This document shows, piece after piece, positions 8,517 to 18,595 of a DNA stretch of 64,000 nucleotides. The position numbers were made by a program, and so were the translations under genes. The stretch comes from Doryteuthis pealeii. Its lineage: Eukaryota > Mollusca > Cephalopoda > Myopsida > Loliginidae. Below the pieces are notes generated by a model. It saw only the letters and a list, made by a program, of their open reading frames with translations, was not told the origin of the DNA and did no database searches. Each line of letters opens with the position of its first letter. Position 1 is the stretch's first letter. The stretch is taken from contig CM042145.1 in the NCBI GenBank assembly GCA_023376005.1, forward strand, positions 61,583,228-61,647,227, in the 5' to 3' direction.

Positions 8517-11500
8517 ATGGCTCTTATTCTCGCTAGTTTGAACACGAGGGGACTAGTTTCGCGGTTGCAGAACTCAGTAACCTCGGAGTGGATGTTGCCG
8601 CGGTGCAGGACACACACTTCGAATCGAACTTGGTTTACTCGGCATATGGTGGCCCGAATAGCATGGGTGTGTCACTGCTGGTGAAACGCAGCCTGGGTGC
8701 GGTCACTGATATTGTTTATACTGGTGTAGGTGGGAGATTAATCGTGGCCGATGTTGCAGTGAAAAGCTACAAGTTTCGAGTGGCTGCAGTTTATGCGCCA
8801 AATTGCGCCGGGGAGAGGAGATCCTTCTTTCGGCAGTTGGGGCCGTATACAACGTGTCCGGAACGGCTAGTACTAATGGGTGATTGGAATATGATCCTTG
8901 ATCCCAAGATAGACCGGGGGAGGGGAGCTAGTGGGTTGGCGGGGTATGAAAGCAGCCTGAAAGACCTAATGGCCAACTTCGATCTGGTCGACAGGTTTCG
9001 TGTTGATCACCACAGGGTGGAGATGTGGACATGGGCTTAGATCGTCCCCTGGCACAGATAAATCCTATCTGGACAGGGTGTTAGTTAGGAGAGCCAACAT
9101 TGATTTTGTTAGGTGCCCTGTGTTCCACGATTATTTAAAGAGTGAGCATAAATTGCTTACTGTCACTTTTCAGTTAAGTCAATACCTCCTTACTGGAGAT
9201 ACGGGACTTCCGGGGGCGGTTGGTATTACTTCTTCGGCGGGCGTTAGTGGAGGCGGTTATCGGGAATAAGTGGTGTGGGTACCCTTAAGCGTAGGATTAA
9301 GGACTTCATCAAGTATGGCCGACGGCTCGCCTTAGGTAGGGCAGCGAAGGAGAAGTCCCTTAGAGAAAGTGTTCCCAGGGAGGTGGATGGTGAGAGGATG
9401 TCTTAGCCATGGATCTAGCTAGACGAGGCCTTGAGCGCTTGAGTAGCGAGCGTTATCAGGGATTTGTAGTTAGATCTAGGCTAAAGAGTGTCCAACGAAG
9501 CGGTGAAACTCGACGCAGAGATGCGTAAGGAAGAGTTGCGAAGGTTTGCTGATCGGTATATCGGTAGTGTCCACACCCCGGACGGGCACAGCCTTCGGTC
9601 GACTCGTAAAATTCTGGAAGCCTTTGGCTCATTTTCAGGCATGCTTGCCCGGTTGCCAACCTCCTGTTGCAGGAGTCTCGTCTTTTGGTAGTGGCTAGCT
9701 GTGAGGGGAGAGTGACTGAATGTGAAGTCCATGATGCGTTGAAGCAGGTCGGCCTCAACAAATCGCCGAGGCTTGATGGTTTGCCCTATGAAGTGTACTT
9801 GAGAATGTCGCACATTTTTGTCCCTATTCTGACGGATGTGTTCAACAATTGGTTCGAGCAGGGAGGGATACCTAACTCCGTTACCAAAGGTGTGATCACA
9901 TTACTGAAGAAAGATGGTAGGAATTTTGGGAGGGTTTAGATGACTACCGGCCCATAACTCTGCTAAACACAGAGTTAAAGATTTTGGCCCGGGTCCTGGC
10001 AAATCGTTTGCAGCTTGTCATTGAGAATCTAATCGAACCGGAGCAGAACTACGCTGTGGAGGGCGAGGAGGAGCCATTTTCTTACGCTGTGAAGATCGAT
10101 CCAAGACAACTTGCACCCGAATCGCACGATCCTCGAGGGTTTAAAAAGGACGAAAAAGCCGCGCTGATCAATTTGGATCAGTCCAGGGCATTTAACAGGG
10201 TGGACCATCGGTTCTTGGTCATGTTTTGGAGACTGCCGGATTCAAACCGGAATTCCGCAGATGGATTGACATCCTATATCAATCCCCTACGGCAGTGGTA
10301 CAGATGAATTGGAAGTGCTCGTCAGCCTTCTTGATTGAATGATCGGTATGACATGGTTGCCCCTTGTCTCCTCTTCTCTATATCTTCGCTTTGGAGCCCC
10401 TGCTCCGTAGGCTTAGGGATGAGGGGTCAAGTCCGGTTCTGCGACGAATCGCTGTTCCTGGCCCCGTTTGCGCCAAGGTATCCGCGTACGCCGATGACAT
10501 CACCGTGTTCGTGTCCAGGGTCGAGGACATAACAGCTCGTACCTTGTAAGCGCCCCTGACTGGGGCAAAGATCAATTGTGAGAAGAGCGAAGAGTTGCGG
10601 TTGAGAGCCTGGAGAGGGGGCGTGCCTCTGCCAGGGCCCTTCAGCTGGAAGGATGGTCCAATCAAAATCCTCAGGATCTGGTTTGGGCCAGGCCTTCAGT
10701 TAGAGAAGAATTGGTTGGAAGTACAAAGGTAGAAGCGTTGATTGGTGTTTGGCAGGGCAGGGCGGAGACTTGTGCTACATACATTTTCCCCCCTGATCCT
10801 TTACCGGTTGTCTGTACTTCCTCTACCTAGGTTATTGGCAATCGAACGGTCCCTAATCTCACTTTTGTAGAAGAAGAGCCGACCAATGGTCCGCAGACAG
10901 GATTGTTCCCAGCGACCTTGTAATGGAGGTTGAGGAATGCCAAACTTGGCGGCTCACCGAGCCGCTGAGAGGCTGTCAGTCTTGAATCGATCTAGGACAC
11001 GAATTACTGTGTGGCTGCCGACAATTTGGGCCACCTTCCCAAAATTGCGACTGTCCCATGGGCTGAGGCCCACCGTAGGTCTCGTGGAGAAATGCAGTTT
11101 TTTGCTGAATGTCGTGACGCACTCTGCAAGCTCCCTGGGTCTAGTGACATTTCATGGCCTCGAATATAGGGGGATAGGGGAGGTTGCTGGTACTGACCCG
11201 CTTGAAAAGCGGCTAGGCTTGTCGTTGGAGGAGGTCGGCTCCCGTTGGAATTGGGAGCCGAGTTCTGGGTTTCTCAATAGCTCAGAGTTTTCCTTGACCT
11301 GGCGACTCGATCAAAATGCGTTGCCCCTTGCAAGCGCCCTCTACAAGGCGAACATGGCAGGTATGCCTTTTTGTGAACGCTGTGGCAGTGACGAGGAAGA
11401 AACGGCTGAGCACGCCTTCTTCTACTGCCCAAAAGTTCGTCCGCTTTGGAGTTACGTGAACGAGCTCACTGCTCGCATCGTACACGATCGATTGGTCCAA

Positions 11501-11775
11501 CTCGACGTGGCTTACGTTGTAGACAGCCCTCCGTATTCTGGTGAAAAGCGAAAGGTGTTTTTCGCGGAGCTAGCCGTGGCTCGAATGCTGATTTGGGTTA
11601 CACGACTGAGGGGATTAGAGGAAGCTTTTTTTCCTCTCTGGATCTGATCCTTTTCTTTAAGCATCAGATTAGGGTAAGGATTGGATGCGACAAAAAGACG
11701 CTTCCTTTCATGACATTCTGCAAAAAGTGGGTGAATGCTGCAAGCCTGTGTGCGAGAGTGGGGACAGGACAGGAC
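8517..11775 (+). pseudogene. Tx1/L1-like LINE copy A: ORF2 (endonuclease-RT)
   Basis: ATG at 8517 (MALILASLNTRG), then frame jumps. Endonuclease motifs: VDVAAVQDTHFE (8589), VYAPNCAG (8790), GDWNMILDPKIDRG (8878), SYLDRVLVR (9062), SEHKLLTV (9142). The last is normally S-D-H, and Asp to Glu here would hurt catalysis. RT motifs: KSPRLDGLPYEVYL (9761), NLDQSRAFNRVDH (10,170; one Asp of motif A lost) and AYADDITVF (10,480; YADD box kept). A C-terminal zinc-knuckle-like FCERCGSDEEETAEHAFFYC (11,370) and a basic end HQIRVRIGCDKK (11,660) complete the Tx1-type order. An active copy would nick DNA and copy its RNA there. Many stops; dead. Confidence 0.85.
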
Positions 11776-12264
11776 ATGGTCACTACGGCCCGCAAGCAGA
11801 AGCTTTTAGAACCACTTATAGATGTTTTAGTTAGGTGCATGAATGGAAACATATCCCTAGTTTCTTCACTTTGGACATATTCAGGACTCCCTGACCACAA
11901 TTATTTTCTTACCACAACCATGAACCCTAATATTCTGATCCTTGAGAGTCAACTTTTTTGACTAGATCCATTCCAATACCCTGACAGAATCCTCTCGAAT
12001 TTTTCTTACCCTAAACCCTTCTAAGGACACCCACTCCCTGATTAGAGGAACTGACCGGCTAGCTTTCCGGTTTTCCGAAAAGACAGTCTGCGGTCCCATT
12101 ATTCTAGGTGTGGGAAAGTTTTTCGTTGGGGAATTTGGGGGTTTTGCCCCCTCCACTTCCACCTCGTATCATGCCCCCCCCCCCCTTTGTAAATAAAAAT
12201 TGTACATACATTTTCAGTTTTATTACCATCCGGGTATAAGTAGGGCTTCATGCATAGAGTGCCA
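11776..12264 (+). other. probable 3' UTR of LINE copy A
   Basis: Follows the ORF2 C-terminus directly and has no coding resemblance. It contains a C-run (12,174-12,184) followed by TTTGTAAATAAAAATTG, a polyadenylation-like site. The exact 3' end is uncertain because no poly(A) or target duplication is clear. Confidence 0.4.
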
Positions 12265-12265
12265 G

Positions 12266-12421
12266 TGAACTTTTGGGGAAAGCAGCAGTAGTGGATGGCG
12301 ATGAACGGAACTTTTGGGGAAAGCAGTAGTGGATGGCGATGAACGGAACTTTTGGGGAAAGCAGTAGTGGATGGCGATGAACGGAACTTTTGGGGAAAGC
12401 AGTAGTGGATGGCGATGAACG
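12266..12421. repeat. 38-bp minisatellite, about 4 units
   Basis: The unit begins GGAACTTTTGGGGAAAGCAG and ends GTGGATGGCGATGAAC. It recurs every 38 bases (GAACGGAACT at 12,303 and 12,341, and again later). The first unit is slightly diverged, with an extra CAG. The period is not a multiple of three, so the minus-strand open frame through it is not a protein repeat. Confidence 0.9.
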
Positions 12422-12717
12422 ACTGCATATGATGGCATGAATCGGTCGGTGAATGAGACAAGCTAAGACAGGTCTACAAGTCCAAATGCCATGACCAGTT
12501 TTGTATCCAATTTCCAGCCTTCAAACAAAACTTCGGGTCTTGTGCCCTGGTGTGTATTTCAGTTGTATCCTTGTACCGACCTTACATGAAGGTCGCTAAG
12601 CTGGTTTACTTGGTGGGGTCGGATGCAGGGGTGCAGCCGTCTTACACACCAAATATCCTCAGCTACGATTAGCTAAGCGAACAACAAGAACGTACGAACC
12701 TACACCTCACTACACAT
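12422..12717. other. unannotated stretch
   Basis: No recognisable gene or repeat. It may be leader sequence of the gag remnant that follows. Confidence 0.35.
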
Positions 12718-13365
12718 GGCGTCGCCGGTAGGATTACTCACAAGATTAGAGGAACCGGACTATGTTGAGATGTAGCTAAAATATTTTGCAGCACATCTTG
12801 CATGTTGCAAGACAAAAAGAACTTTGGTGGAGAAAACGAGATTACCGATTTATTTTTAACGTACGCTGGATGTGAAGCAAACATGAGAGTAGCCGTTATG
12901 GTGTATCCAAAAGATTTGAAAGATCTCACCTTTGAAGAAATTGCACACATCATAAGGAATAATTTGAGACCTAAGAAAAAACTGGTTATCGCAGAGAGAA
13001 CGACATTTCTCTCTACGAAGCAAAATCCCAATGAACCAGCGAGAAATTACATTCAGAGACTAAAAGGGCATAGAGTTCTGTGAATTCGAAAAACTCGGTA
13101 CAGCAGACTATAGAGGAGGATTAGAAATATGCGTGGAATTTGTACAACAACTGGAAATGGATCCGACTTCAAGAAAGATACGCATCACAATACAATGGTA
13201 TTTCAAATAGAAGAAAAAACACAAAATGACACTGATGTGTTACAAGTAAAAACAAGTCTAAAAAATTGTAAGTACTGCAATTTAACTCGACTGTCCCGCT
13301 TATGGATAAACTTGTGATTGTGGGGAGAGAAACCACGAACGTAGTTGTTCGAAGCGTGCACGACT
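12718..13365 (+). pseudogene. Gypsy-type gag remnant with zinc knuckles
   Basis: ATG at 12,718 (MASPVGLLTRLEEP), then a frame jump to 12,802-13,083. That part reads DLTFEEIAHIIRNNLRPKKK, VIAERTTFLSTKQ and EPARNYIQRLK, continued in another frame as REFCEFEKLG. This is the capsid pattern of Ty3/Gypsy gag linked to K02A2.6-like Pol. At 13,267-13,365 there is a zinc-knuckle relic, NCKYC...CPAYG...TCDCGERNHERSC, spread over two frames. Integrase pieces of a similar element lie at 17,200-17,790. Confidence 0.75.
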
Positions 13366-13384
13366 GTGTTTGGCATGCAGAATG

Positions 13385-13470
13385 AGATCAGAGGCGAGTG
13401 GGGAGATTGAACTCACATCCTCCTGATCGTGAGTCGTCGCCTGATGCATGTGAATTACTAAACTGTCCCG
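13385..13470 (-). repeat. tRNA-derived SINE head (minus strand)
   Basis: On the minus strand the sequence GACTCACGATCAGGAG, then GATGTGAGTTCAATCTCCCC, looks like a tRNA anticodon arm followed by a T arm. GTTCAATCTC fits the box B consensus GWTCRANNC, and TTTAGTAATTCAC upstream is a weak box A. The region lacks paired acceptor ends, so it is a SINE head or decayed tRNA pseudogene rather than a working tRNA. Confidence 0.5.
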
Positions 13471-13474
13471 GATG

Positions 13475-13830
13475 TAAAGGGCAAGTCAGAGTGGGGGGGG
13501 CGGATGAGCACTGTAATTGTATATATAATGACCAGCCCTCACAAACCTGGGAGAAAGCTTGCAGTAGCATTTTGGCTGTTGCGACGAGTGGACGAGAGAA
13601 AATATATTTCGATAGTGTTGGTGAGAAGAGTGCAACATTGTTGGGAGAGAATTTTTCAGACTGATCACTTGGTCAGTTGGGAGAGTAAAAGTGTCAGACT
13701 TAACTGTGCCCCCCAGAGAACATTCTTATTAGTTATATATACAAAAAAACAAAATCATTTTGGAATAGTATGCAAAGCCAAGTCGAAACGGATAAATTCG
13801 ATAGAAGACGTGTACCAAGTACGGGCGAGA
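13475..13830. other. unannotated stretch
   Basis: No motif recognised. Overlapping open frames on both strands have no family resemblance. Confidence 0.35.
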
Positions 13831-13832
13831 TG

Positions 13833-14190
13833 CCCTCCAAGTGTATTTGGAGATGGACGAGAATCACCAGACTAATATTGCCGTTATCAAATCTCGTTTG
13901 AAAGGGTTTTTCGGATGGGGAGTTTTCTGCCTACACTAAGTTGAAAATGATTAGGTGGACAGGAGAAAGCAAGGACGTTTATGCCAGCAAGATACGACAA
14001 CTTGCAGAAAGGGCAGGATTCTCTGGGCATGGTCTTGAGACGGTGATGAAGCTGGTATTTGTGACAGGGTTCCCGAACAACATCTCAAACATCTCAAATG
14101 GGAGAGTTGTTAACACGGGCAAGATTAATGACGAAAGACACGACCGAAGATACGGTCGCGACAACGTCGTTCCCTCGACCTGTAAAAGTA
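13833..14190 (+). pseudogene. LTR-element gag fragment (second type)
   Basis: Frame-shifted reading gives LEMDENQTNIAVIKSRLKGF, then AYTKLKMIRWTGESKDVYAS, KIRQLAERAGFSGHGL and KLVFVTGFPNNIS, then GELLTRARLMT. The 'WTGES-DVYA...RLA-AGF...FVTGFP' pattern is typical of a retrotransposon capsid family common in animal genomes. It is distinct from the gag at 12,718. The sequence runs straight into the 5' UTR of LINE copy B near 14,200. Confidence 0.65.
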
Positions 14191-14199
14191 CGGCTAGGG

Positions 14200-14424
14200 A
14201 CTTATTCCTTCTCGAACATCAGGTCAGGAATTTTTTCACTTCTCTCCTGCCTCCTGGCAGTGCTTTTTTTCATCCTTCCTTCTTTTGATACCTTTGTCCC
14301 TACATATATCATCTTAAAGACCATCCTCATTTTTTAGCCCCTATTGGGCTTTTTTCAGTTTTAAACTTTTGCCCCAGTTGGGCACTTTTCATCTTTTGAT
14401 TTTTTTCTCCCCTTCCCAAAGGAA
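14200..14424 (+). other. 5' UTR of Tx1-like LINE copy B
   Basis: T- and C-rich leader sharing landmarks with the leader of copy C (18,410-18,595): CAGGTCAGGAA(T/A)TTTTT, CCTCCTG...GGCAGTGCTTTTT, and a GCCCCTATTGGGC...TTTTGCCCC(A/T)GTTGGGC block. The paired GCCC...GGGC elements near 14,337-14,350 and 14,370-14,383 can form small hairpins. This leader would carry the LINE's internal promoter. Confidence 0.6.
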
Positions 14425-16828
14425 ATGGCTGACCCCAAGTCAGTTCAAAACAAAGACTCGTCCGCCCCAGAAGGGGCCAACCAAGAACTAAAGGGGTGTG
14501 ATGCCGACCCAGACCGGGTAGAAGTAAAAACCCACCCCGGAAACAACAAAGGCAGTTCATTGAGCACATGGGTGTGCGATGCTGACTTAGCCCAGGCAGA
14601 GGCCGCACTCACCCTAAAAAGAGTAGCTACACGGTGGAAGCTACACCCATCTCGCCGGAGGAAGCAGGACTCTCGAGGGGAAAAAGAAGGCTGTTCTTCC
14701 CGAACCGACAATGGCCGGTACTTCGAAGAGCTTCCCAGATTGGCCACCATTGCCAAAATACCCTCGGGAGCTACTGCCCACCCCAAAACACCAGGCACCA
14801 GCAGAAAAAGCCCCGGAACCGGCAAAAAAAACCAACGAGACTGATTGTCGTGAGCAAGATACGCGACATCATGCACGAAAGCGTCCGCGATTTGCATGCG
14901 CGTGTTGTGGAGCAGTTTGGAAGCGTGCTGGGCCGAGGTGCGCTGATGCAAATCTGAAGCTCTGCAGATTGTCCAATCGGACGCCTCGCCGTGGCCTATA
15001 TAATGAGTGTCGGAGGCTTGGGCAGTCGTTCGTAAACCTTGCAAGAAGTGTTTGCTGCCAGGTCCGTGCGAAGGTTGTGAAGTCGGTTCGAGAAGCGGTT
15101 ACTGCAACGGTTATCAGTATTGGAGAATTGGAGCGAGATACAGTTGGAAGTAGTTCGACTATCGATTGGAGCCTTGAGTCAGACTTGACCGTGACCCCCC
15201 CCCCCTCTGGTTATCTTCGCATCAGGAAGACCACTTCCAGATACAGAATCCGGAGCCCCATAGTGCCAATTGGAAAAACAAATACAAGTTCCTGATGGAA
15301 GGGAACACAATTAAATCCCTTTCACAGGCGGCAGAAGACCTGGAGCCGAGGATCCTATCCTTCATAACTACAGAGGCGGCCTCCAGGAAACTAATCGGCC
15401 TAAGGAGAGACCGGTTTTTGGACATCCTGCTGGCGAATAAAATACCAGCATAGCACTTTCGCCACGTGGGATGTCCTTCTCCCAAGTGAGGCTGATGCAG
15501 TGAGGTGCTCAACCAAAAACCAAGGGATGCAAGTTACAACCCGAGTATAAGGGTAAGAGGCGAACTCTAGTCATCCTATTCAACGTCCCCGCAATAATAT
15601 CTGCAGAATATCTCATGGCAATACTTATGAACCTCCAAAGGGAGGGTTTCGATATTCCAGATTACATCCCTTTCCGTAAACAACAAATAACTGTTGTGGT
15701 GGAGGGTCGCAGGCCTCACTGCTGGAATTGCCGACAAAAGGAGCATGTGACCAGGGACTGCCCCCAAAAGGTACCTCCAAAAACTGCAGCAGCAACAAAT
15801 GAAGCAGGAGCAGCAACAACACCCAATGTGGAGTGTACAGATCAACCGCCGGAGGCTGTGGTCTGTGGTGGCAAGGAATGGGAGAAAACCTCCTACGCCT
15901 AAGCCACTTCTAACTCTCCCGCCAAAAAACACGCCATCCCCTATGGCTACACCAAAGAGGCCTTCCCCAAAGGCCATCCCTAAAAAAGCAACCCTCGGCA
16001 AGCAGACTCCATTGGCCACACAAGTGGTCATTCACTTAGACCTGATGGAGATCGGTTTTGCTGGGGTAAAACGACGCCTTGAGGCAGAGGGGGGAGAAGG
16101 CTGATCGCAAAATAGCAATCAGCCAAAAAAAGAAATCCCAGACCTAGACACGAACACAGTGGCAGAACCCACTATACACACAGCGGAAAAAAACTAAAAC
16201 CATCCAAACCCTTACACCTTCATCCCAGCCCTGTGATGAGCACACACCTGACCCTGAAACCACTCCCGCTCAACTACAAACAAAGAAAAGGAGGAAACAA
16301 CTCCATCTACAAGTGATGAACAGACCCATCCAAGGAGTAGGAAAAGAGATTTATTTCCAGAAAACATTTGCAAAGTGGAGCCCGACCAGAGAGACAAATA
16401 TCTAGGTACACAACAAAAAAGAGCATGGGCTCCACTCTGGAAACTCGACTCCGTGGATGGGAAAATGGTAAACAACCCGTTGAACTTTAGGGATGCACCC
16501 CTAGTAACTACCTTCATCCGGGAGCCCAAAAATCGCGCAGTTAGCGTATGGCGCACAATTGTAGCCCACCGAAAGCGCCTTCCCAGGTGTGATACAAAGT
16601 AAAAAAGGCGCATCCCTCATTGAATAGCTTAAAAGCGAAATGTAAAGGAAGGGACCCTATTTTTATACACCCTTCGTTGTACAGGGCCATAAAAATAAAG
16701 TTCCCACACGATGTCAGCGGCATCGCCAGGATGGATACCGTTACCAAAGTACAGTCTTGGCCAAACCGTCGGCATCCTTATCCGGGAGGACTTCCTGCCA
16801 GTGTTGGACACTGATTAAGGTAAGTAAC
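14425..16828 (+). pseudogene. Tx1-like LINE copy B: ORF1 (RNA-binding protein)
   Basis: ATG at 14,425 (MADPKSVQNKDSSAPEGANQ). The N-terminal half is charged and Pro/Ser-rich, with frame jumps. The middle has EDLEPRILSFITTEAASRKL-like reading (about 15,330-15,390), parallel to copy C. A perfect zinc knuckle RPHCWNCRQKEHVTRDC lies at 15,711-15,765 (C-x2-C-x4-H-x4-C). The C-terminal part has KMVNNPLNFRDAPLVTTFI (about 16,463-16,520) and FIHPSLYRAIKIKFP (16,660-16,705). ORF1 proteins of this clade bind LINE RNA and form the RNP. Frameshifts prevent a full-length product. Confidence 0.75.
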
Positions 16829-16829
16829 A

Positions 16830-16935
16830 ATGTCTCTTCTTCTTGCCAGTTTGAACGGGAGGGGCTTGAAGAACTGGTCACGCGCTAGTCACTGTTTTAC
16901 GGACTTCAAGTCTCTTGGCGTGGATGCTTTGAGGT
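16830..16935 (+). pseudogene. LINE copy B: start of ORF2
   Basis: ATG at 16,830, MSLLLASLNGRGLKNWSRAS, then FKSLGVDA: the start of the endonuclease domain. It ends at 16,935 where an LTR begins. After the LTR-bracketed insert the sequence does not resume copy B; it starts the 5' leader of another copy. Confidence 0.75.
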
Positions 16936-17128
16936 TATAGAATACTAAGTCAATTACCGTCGAATTGGCAAGACGAGACGGTAAACAGTCGTAACTCAAT
17001 ACGATTCTGAGATGCTACAAAGTGGCAGGATTTATGACTCAGGGAATTGACTCACCCTGGGTGGACTGTTCTGAATTCCCATAAATACCAGTTGTCCTGA
17101 CACTGATGCGGTTGTGCTTGGCTAGTCA
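16936..17128 (+). repeat. 5' LTR of a deleted Gypsy element
   Basis: Begins TATAGAATACTAAGTCAATT and ends near TGTGCTTGGCTAGTCA. It matches 18,084-18,332, but lacks two blocks present there (one containing GCCGTAAAGACCA, one containing GAGCCTCAGAGGATCCTAC). It sits against the broken end of LINE copy B. Confidence 0.75.
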
Positions 17129-18083
17129 CATTGCTCAAACCAATTCTTGAATGACTGACCGACAGACTGACGGGCTGGATCATCTTATATCACCTAAAAC
17201 CTGGTCATGCCACCACTAAAAAATTAATATCTATTTGTAGGAAACTCTTCCACACTTATGGTACCCCTGAAGAGCTGAGTAGTGATGGTGGCCCACTTTT
17301 CAATTCTGAGCATTTTCAGCAGTTTCAAGTCATGGTGTGTAAAACAGAAAATCATTAGTAGCATACCCTCAATCCAATGGCCGAGCGGAACTCGCTGTCA
17401 AAACTGCCAAAAGGATAATCCATGACAACACAGGCCCTCAGGGTTCACTAGACAACGATAGTGTTGCCCAAGCAATCCTCCAATACCCCCATTCAAGGCA
17501 ACGGCCTATCCCCAGCACAGTTGCTGCTCCACCGCCGACTCCGGGATTCGATCCCATTGAGACCTATCCTCTACAAACCACATTATGAATGGGTAGTCGC
17601 AGCACAACGTCGTGAGGAGAGTTTTCGTCAACGAAATGTCCTGCTATCGGAAAGATACAATAGGTACACACACAGTCTTGACCCGCTACAGAATGGTGAC
17701 ATCCAAAACCCATCAAACCGCCGGTGGACCACTACAGGCACCGTCATTGAAGTTCTCCCACACCGGCAATACCGGCTCCGAGTGGACGGATAAGGTAGGA
17801 TCACACTCAGAAACCGATGCTTCCTGAAAAAGCTGATCACAAAACCCAAACCCACACCATTGCCTAGTGCTATGCTTGATCCCATTGGCTCCAACTCTAA
17901 CACCCCACACCTCAACACTAGGGACCTGGCCTCACCCAATGTCACTCCGCCCCCAAAACCAAGACCGACGAAAATACCCCGGCATTGTCAAGATTGCTCC
18001 CCTGTAATCAGCCTGGCCGAAAGGAACTAATTTCTCCTCAAAGGCCAATATGCTTGCGCAATTGGAGAGGGGCGAAGGGAAGA
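17129..18083 (+). pseudogene. Gypsy integrase core and C-terminus between LTRs
   Basis: Broken frames read FHTYGTPEELSSDGGPLFNS, then EHFQQFQVMVCKTENH and AYPQSNGRAELAVKTAKRII (about 17,250-17,420): the integrase core including the second catalytic Asp (SSDGG) and the NGRAE Glu. Then comes TPIQGNGLSPAQLLLHRRLR and a chromodomain-like or SH3-like C-terminus (GTVIEVLPHRQYRLRVDG, to 17,793). The purine run GGAGAGGGGCGAAGGGAAGA just before 18,084 is a classic polypurine tract. Everything from gag to RNase H is missing, so this is a deletion derivative. The gag at 12,718 may belong to the same family. Confidence 0.8.
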
Positions 18084-18332
18084 TATAGAATACTAAGTCC
18101 AATTACCGTCGAATTGGCAAAACGAGACGGCAAACAGTCGTAACTCAATACGATTCTGAGATGCCGTAAAGACCACTACAAAGTGGCAGGATTTATGGAG
18201 CCTCAGAGGATCCTACAAACCAAAGCCAATCAGGACTCAGGGAATGGACTCACCCAAATGCATGGTGGACTGTTCTGAATTCCCATAAATACCAGTTGTG
18301 CTGACACTGATGCAGTTGTGCTTGGCCAGTCA
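18084..18332 (+). repeat. 3' LTR of the deleted Gypsy element
   Basis: TATAGAATACTAAGTCCAAT to CTTGGCCAGTCA. It is longer than the 5' copy by two short blocks. No target duplication is seen (GAGGT before the 5' LTR, TTGTC after this one), which fits recombination or deletion after insertion. Confidence 0.75.
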
Positions 18333-18339
18333 TTGTCAC

Positions 18340-18595
18340 TTGGATCTTCGTTGCGTTCATTTCGTTATTGCGTGTGTTGGTCAAGGCTATTCCTTTCCAA
18401 CCTTTTTTGCAGGTCAGGAAATATTTTTCTCTTCCTCCTGCTTAGTAGCAGTCTTTTTTCTTAGTATTCTTTCTTCCTTTTCTTTCAACAAGTTTGTCCC
18501 TATTGCAGAAGCAGCTGATTTTTTTCTTTGTTTAACCCCCCCCCTTTGGGGGCTATTCTTTTTGCCCCTGTTGGGCAGTTTTTAATCCATAAGTA
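18340..18595 (+). other. 5' UTR of Tx1-like LINE copy C
   Basis: A leader rich in TTTCC and CTTCC runs, with a CCCCCCCCTTTGGGGGC hairpin and TTTTTGCCCCTGTTGGGCAG before the ATG at 18,596. It parallels the copy B leader. Confidence 0.6.

Noticed and set aside
12266..12421. CRISPR array
   Set aside because: Direct tandem units without unique spacers, in a eukaryotic transposon-rich context.
12099..12461. Minus-strand frame with repeated FPQKF/HRHPLLL units
   Set aside because: Translation of the 38-bp minisatellite; the unit length is not a multiple of three and the protein pattern cycles through frames.
14445..15044. 199-codon open frame on the minus strand
   Set aside because: Antisense to LINE copy B ORF1, no domain, and explained by GC-rich repetitive coding sequence on the other strand.
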